This document shows positions 8,113 through 11,335 of a DNA stretch of 11,335 bases, in pieces. The position numbers and the translations under genes are program-made. Source of the DNA: Methylobacteriaceae bacterium (GTDB taxonomy: Bacteria > Pseudomonadota > Alphaproteobacteria > Rhizobiales > Beijerinckiaceae). Positions within the stretch are counted from its first letter, which is position 1, and every line of letters begins with the position of its first letter. The stretch spans positions 1 through 11,335 of the forward strand of contig JAFAPJ010000466.1 in NCBI GenBank assembly GCA_019247255.1, written 5' to 3'. The notes beneath the pieces were generated by a model. That model was given only the letters and a program-made list of their open reading frames with translations. It searched no databases and was not told the origin of the DNA.

Positions 8113-9051
8113 ATGCCTGAAGTGAATTTACGAGGTCTCGACCTCAACCTGCTGGTTCTCCTCGACAGCCTGCTCGAGCATCGGAACGTGACCCAGGCGG
8201 CGCGTGCCGCGAACATCAGCCAGCCAGCCATGAGCCGGGCGCTCGGCCGGCTTCGGGCGACGCTCAAGGATCCGCTTCTCGCCCGCGGCGTCGCCGGCCT
8301 CGTCCCGACCCCCCGGGCGCTCGCGCTGCAGGTGCAGCTGCGGCGCACGCTCGCCGAGATCCGCGACCTCGTCGCGCCCCAGGCGTTCGATCCGGCGGCC
8401 TGGAGCGGTCAGGTCACGCTTTCGGCGACGGACCATCAGACGATCATGCTCCTTCCGGAGCTCGTCGCACGTCTCGCACGCGAAACGCCCGGGCTCGATC
8501 TCAAGGTGCTGCCCTTCACCCGCGACATGCTGGACGAGCTGCGGGACGGGCGCGTGCAGCTGAGCTTCGGCATCGCCGAGCAGGCGCTGCCGCGCGGCCT
8601 GCGCTCTGCGGCGCTCTTTCGCGACGTCTTCGTCACGCTGATGCGGCGCGGCCACCCGGCGGCCGCCGATTGGACGCTCGCGCGCTTCGTCGGCCTCGAC
8701 CATGTGCTCGTGACCGTGATGGGCGACGGGCGCGGGGCGCTCGACGACGAGCTCGACCGGCTCGGGATGCGACGGCGCCTCGCGCTGCGCCTGCCGCACT
8801 TTTACGCGGCGATGGCGGTCGTCGCGCGCAGCGATCGGGTCGTGACCTTGCCGCGGACGATGGCCATGCGCTTCGCGCCCGGCTTCGACCTCGTGGCCCT
8901 TCCGCCCCCGATCGAGCGGCCGCCGTTCACCGTCACGGTGATCTGGCCGGACGCGCTCGATTCCGATCCGGGCATCGCCTGGCTCCGGCGGATCGTGGTC
9001 GAGGAGGCGACGCGGATCGAGGGGACGATCCCGCTCGCGGCCGATGCTTAG
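8113..9051 (+). CDS. LysR-type transcriptional regulator
   Basis: This 312-residue regulator is the only plus-strand gene. The N-terminal winged helix-turn-helix is clear: NLRGLDLNLLVLLDSLLEHR (5-24), then NVTQAARAANISQPAMSRALGRLR (25-48), which includes the recognition helix SQPAMSRAL. The effector-binding domain (about 90-300) is of the NodD/PBP2 type, with LSATDHQTIMLLPELVARL at its start. The frame is open far upstream, but ATG 8113 places the helix-turn-helix at the usual distance. The ribosome site is weak (CGGGA). It is divergent from the NmrA-like gene, with a dyad operator between them, so it probably controls that gene and itself. The inducer is unknown. It meets the L,D-transpeptidase gene tail to tail with a 15-bp gap. 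Confidence 0.96.
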   Translation: MPEVNLRGLDLNLLVLLDSLLEHRNVTQAARAANISQPAMSRALGRLRATLKDPLLARGVAGLVPTPRALALQVQLRRTLAEIRDLVAPQAFDPAAWSGQVTLSATDHQTIMLLPELVARLARETPGLDLKVLPFTRDMLDELRDGRVQLSFGIAEQALPRGLRSAALFRDVFVTLMRRGHPAAADWTLARFVGLDHVLVTVMGDGRGALDDELDRLGMRRRLALRLPHFYAAMAVVARSDRVVTLPRTMAMRFAPGFDLVALPPPIERPPFTVTVIWPDALDSDPGIAWLRRIVVEEATRIEGTIPLAADA

Positions 9052-9076
9052 GCGGGCGCCCGCGCGTCAGACGCGC
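9052..9076. terminator. Hairpins between convergent genes
   Basis: The 15-bp gap between two convergent genes starts with the 12-bp palindrome GCGGGCGCCCGC (9052-9063). A second inverted repeat, GCGCGTC/GACGCGC (9062-9068 with 9070-9076), overlaps it and the transpeptidase stop. The two would form alternative hairpins that could end transcription from either side. No T-run is present, so confidence is limited. Confidence 0.4.
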
Positions 9077-9726
9077 CAGTGGCCGTTGCGTCGGACCATC
9101 ACGGTCGCGCCGACCGGCACGCGCTCGTAAAGGTCGACCACGTCCTCGTTCAGCATGCGGATGCAGCCGGACGAGACCTGCTCGCCGATCGACCACGGCT
9201 CGTTCGTGCCGTGGATGCGGAACATCGTGTCCCGGTTGCCTTGGTACAGGTAGAGCGCGCGCGCGCCGAGCGGGTTGTCGAGGCCGCTCTCGCGCTGCCC
9301 GGCCGATGCGATCTTGAGGCTGACCATCGTGGTGGTGGGAGACCAGTTCGGCCACTTGCCCTTGCGCCCGACGAAGGCGACCCCGCGCCAGGAGAAGCCC
9401 TGGCGCCCAACGCCGACGCCGTACCGCAACGCCGTGCCGTCCGGCTGGACGAGGTAGAGGAAGCGCTCGTCGATATCGACGATCACGGTCCCGGGCTTCT
9501 GCCCGCCCGCGAAGGGCACGGTCTGCCGGGCGAGCTCGGGCCGCATCAGCGACCGGTCGACCGTGTAGTAATCGTGCGGGTCGTCCTTGACGGCGGTCAG
9601 GTACCAGCGCGCATCGTCGGCATTGGCCGCGGCCGCCTGCCGGGCGAGCTCGGCCTGGCGCAGGTCGGCGCAGGCGGCGAGCGGTGCGCCCGCGAGAAGG
9701 GCGAGCATGGCGCGTCGGGAGGTCAT
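9067..9726 (-). CDS. Lipoprotein L,D-transpeptidase (YkuD domain)
   Basis: L,D-transpeptidases make 3-3 peptidoglycan crosslinks or attach outer-membrane proteins to the wall, in the periplasm. The 219-residue protein starts with a short Tat-like signal (SRRAMLALLAG, residues 3-13) ending in a lipobox LAAC, with lipidated Cys19 predicted. The YkuD domain spans about 78-218: VIVDIDERFLYLV, a GRKGKWPNWSPT segment (120-131), then the catalytic motif IHGTN (171-175) leading to SSGCIR (185-190), with His172 and nucleophile Cys188 both present. It is the compact ErfK/YbiS form without a LysM or peptidoglycan-binding domain. ATG 9726 is chosen because the signal begins there. The frame itself stays open to 11019, but that upstream part is out of frame with a true gene. 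The ribosome site is weak. It is 62 bp downstream of the 3-hydroxyacyl-CoA dehydrogenase gene and functionally unrelated to it. Confidence 0.95.
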   Translation of the reverse strand: MTSRRAMLALLAGAPLAACADLRQAELARQAAAANADDARWYLTAVKDDPHDYYTVDRSLMRPELARQTVPFAGGQKPGTVIVDIDERFLYLVQPDGTALRYGVGVGRQGFSWRGVAFVGRKGKWPNWSPTTTMVSLKIASAGQRESGLDNPLGARALYLYQGNRDTMFRIHGTNEPWSIGEQVSSGCIRMLNEDVVDLYERVPVGATVMVRRNGHWRV

Positions 9727-9788
9727 GCGCCGGACGTACCAGCCCGTGCCGGACGAAGGTGTGCCCGACAGGCAACAGCGCTGGACGG

Positions 9789-10790
9789 TTAACGCGACGC
9801 TTGCCGCGGCTCCTGGGCGGGCGGGCGGGCGAGGCCCACATGACGCAGCATCGCCACGAAGTCCGCGAGTCGCCCGCGCCGGTATTCCTCGATATCGCGG
9901 CCCTCGTAGTCGAGAAAACCGCGTCCGGTGCGCAGACCGATTCGGCCCTCCTCCATGTTGCGCGCGATGATCGGCGGCGCCCGGTAGCGCTCCGACCCGA
10001 GCGCGCCTTCCAGATAGGCGCTCGCGTAATGGAGGATGTCGCCGCCGCCCCAATCGATGAATTCGAGAAGCCCGAGCACGGCGAAGCGGAAGCCGAAGCC
10101 GTAGCGCGTCGCGAGGTCGACGTCCCCCGCGCTCGCGACGCCCTCCTCGACCATGCGGGCCGCCTCGTTCATGGCGAGCGCCTGGATGCGGGGCACGATG
10201 AAGCCCGGGCTCGCCGCGCAGGTGACCGGCACCTTGCCGATGGCCTCCAGCATCCCGCGAAGCCGTGCCGTGACGGCCGGATCCGTGTTCCGTCCGGGCG
10301 AAAGCTCGACGAGCGGCACGAGATAGGCCGGGTTCAGCCAATGGGCGTTGAGGAAGCGCTCGGGACGGGCGACCGAGCCCGAGAGGTCGTCGACCAGGAT
10401 CGTCGAGGTCGTCGAGGCGAGGATCGCCTCCGGCGGCATGGAGGCCGAGGCCTCGGCGAGGACCTGGCGCTTCAGATCGAGGATCTCGGGCACGCCCTCG
10501 AAGACGAGGGGTGCTTCCGCGAGGGTCGCGGCACGCTCGGCGTGGGGCACGACGGCGACGCGCGCCGCGATCGGGTCCACGAGGGCGGGCTCGAAGAGCC
10601 CCACCGAGGCGAGGCTCGCGAGGGTCTCGCGAACCTCGCCGAGCGCGGCCGCGCGGAGCTCGGCGAAGGCTTGCGCGTCGCGCGGCTTCAGGTCGATCAG
10701 CCGGACCTCGTGGCCCGCATAGGCGAAGGCGATCGCGATGCCCCGGCCCATCCGGCCGGCGCCGAGGCAGGCGACGACGGATCGGACCAT
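9789..10790 (-). CDS. 3-hydroxyacyl-CoA dehydrogenase family protein
   Basis: This is an NAD-dependent 3-hydroxyacyl-CoA dehydrogenase homologue (333 residues, cytosolic), expected to oxidise a 3-hydroxyacyl thioester or a related 3-hydroxy acid. The Rossmann loop is CLGAGRMGRGIA (8-19). The catalytic His lies in NAHWLNP (148-154, His150), the counterpart of the family's HFFNP. The C-terminal helical domain starts at SPGFIVPRIQALAMNEAARM (194-213). There the commonly conserved Asn after PGFIV is Pro200, while Arg201 and the downstream NEA remain. This marks a side branch of the family, so the substrate may differ from straight-chain acyl-CoA. Lambda-crystallin/carnitine-type dehydrogenases are alternatives. 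ATG 10790 has a strong GGGAGGGAA ribosome site. It follows the opine-type dehydrogenase by 59 bp and is probably cotranscribed with it. Confidence 0.92.
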   Translation of the reverse strand: MVRSVVACLGAGRMGRGIAIAFAYAGHEVRLIDLKPRDAQAFAELRAAALGEVRETLASLASVGLFEPALVDPIAARVAVVPHAERAATLAEAPLVFEGVPEILDLKRQVLAEASASMPPEAILASTTSTILVDDLSGSVARPERFLNAHWLNPAYLVPLVELSPGRNTDPAVTARLRGMLEAIGKVPVTCAASPGFIVPRIQALAMNEAARMVEEGVASAGDVDLATRYGFGFRFAVLGLLEFIDWGGGDILHYASAYLEGALGSERYRAPPIIARNMEEGRIGLRTGRGFLDYEGRDIEEYRRGRLADFVAMLRHVGLARPPAQEPRQASR

Positions 10791-10802
10791 GGCAGGTTCC
10801 CT

Positions 10803-10846
10803 CCCTCCCCCACGTGGGGAGGGCCCCGCGTCGGCGCTCTCGAGAG
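10803..10846. repeat. Inverted repeats over the 3-hydroxyacyl-CoA dehydrogenase ribosome site region
   Basis: The 59-bp gap between the two dehydrogenase genes contains CCCTCCCC-CACGT-GGGGAGGG (10803-10823, perfect 8-bp arms) and the 10-bp palindrome CTCTCGAGAG (10837-10846), which begins 3 nt after the TGA of the upstream gene. In the minus-strand transcript the first hairpin's distal arm (GGGGAGGG) runs into the AGGGAA ribosome site at about 10798-10806, so it can partly sequester it. Its CCCTCCCC/GGGGAGGG arms resemble the repeat element at 2388-2532. Confidence 0.55.
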
Positions 10847-10849
10847 TGC

Positions 10850-11335
10850 TCACGGGAAGCCCTCGGCCAACAGCCGTTGCAGCCCGGCCCGGTCGAGCTC
10901 GCCGAGGCCGAGGCTCGCCAGGGTGCGGCCGCCGGCCAGGAAGTCCTCGCCGCATACCGCGCCGCCGATCGCCAGGAAAGCATCGGTGAGCGGCGTCTGA
11001 ACCTCCGCGAGCGCGGCACAGGACCGGTAGAAGGACAGGCCGACCCGGAGGTCCTCGCGCATGTAGCGGTGCTGCGTCAGGACGAGCGCCTCGCGCCAAT
11101 CGCCCGAATCGGTCAGCCGGTCATGCGAGCCCCGGCCGTACATCCAGATCTCGCCCTCACGCGCATAGTGATGGGCCAGCGGGAAATGCGGCGCGCCGTA
11201 GCCCAGAGCCTCGCGGATCGCGATCCGCTCGGCGTCGAGCGCGTCCGTCACGCGCCGGATCGCGGGCTGCGTGCCTTGCTTGTGGATGTCCCAGCGCTCG
11301 AAATGCTCGATCGGCCCGGCATTCATCACGATCAA
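10850..11335 (-). CDS. Octopine/nopaline dehydrogenase family protein (C-terminal part)
   Basis: This is the C-terminal 161 residues of a protein whose start lies beyond the window end; the first visible codon is an internal Leu, not a start. The sequence fits the octopine/nopaline dehydrogenase all-helical C-terminal domain (PF02317 type). It opens with NAGPIEHFERWD, whose His11 is the likely catalytic His of the family's NP...H motif. It continues with ALGYGAPHFPLAHHY (43-57) and RYMREDLRVGLSFYRSCA (about 90-107), and ends LGELDRAGLQRLLAEGFP. Such enzymes reductively join or oxidatively split amino acids and 2-oxo acids using NAD(P)H; the N-terminal NAD domain is off the window. Many chromosomal relatives have unknown substrates. 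It is followed after 59 bp by a 3-hydroxyacyl-CoA dehydrogenase homologue, suggesting a shared two-step catabolic route. The family call is moderately strong; the substrate is unknown. Confidence 0.85.
   Translation of the reverse strand: MIVMNAGPIEHFERWDIHKQGTQPAIRRVTDALDAERIAIREALGYGAPHFPLAHHYAREGEIWMYGRGSHDRLTDSGDWREALVLTQHRYMREDLRVGLSFYRSCAALAEVQTPLTDAFLAIGGAVCGEDFLAGGRTLASLGLGELDRAGLQRLLAEGFP

Noticed and set aside
9067..11019. A 650-codon minus-strand frame that would fuse a long upstream part to the L,D-transpeptidase
   Set aside because: The upstream 430 codons are an out-of-frame reading of the 3-hydroxyacyl-CoA dehydrogenase and the opine-type gene, and are Arg/Gly/Pro-rich. Only the part from 9726 is real, beginning with its own signal peptide.

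Overview
The window is high-GC bacterial DNA with strong third-position G/C bias. Gene content and order (dnaK, dnaJ, a PmtA-type phospholipid N-methyltransferase, a DUF1330 gene and dapB on one strand) point to an alphaproteobacterium of the order Hyphomicrobiales (Bradyrhizobium / Methylobacterium / Microvirga-like). This rests on remembered synteny and protein style, not on a search. Every gene except one LysR-type regulator lies on the minus strand, so transcription mostly runs from high to low coordinates.

Right part (9067-11335): a partial octopine/nopaline-type dehydrogenase runs off the window end, followed by a 3-hydroxyacyl-CoA dehydrogenase homologue and a lipoprotein L,D-transpeptidase. 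The two dehydrogenases are 59 bp apart and look like one catabolic unit.

Middle (7153-9051): a LysR-type regulator faces away from an NmrA-like NAD(P)-binding protein across an 87-bp spacer that holds a good dyad operator candidate. This is a typical regulator/target pair.

Heat-shock block (3066-7080): a near-consensus sigma-32 (RpoH) promoter and a structured leader of about 120 nt precede dnaK. dnaJ follows after a 125-nt spacer packed with three consecutive perfect stem-loops. The methyltransferase gene comes next, with a start that needs correction.

Left part (67-2963): a DUF1330 gene, a 380-bp non-coding stretch of repeat-derived stem-loops, a 110-codon ORF, dapB (lysine/diaminopimelate synthesis) and an exported protein of unknown function. 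The 110-codon ORF appears to join the N- and C-terminal ends of a Kdo hydroxylase with the catalytic middle missing, and it is coupled to dapB by TGA-C-ATG.

Most of the window is ordinary core chromosome. The points most worth a second look are the internally deleted Kdo-hydroxylase-like ORF joined to dapB, the repeat-element hairpins inserted between and in front of genes, the dnaK control region, and the paired 3-hydroxyacyl-CoA/opine-type dehydrogenases. I did not find evidence of a wholly new system such as a defence island, CRISPR array, phage or transposon.
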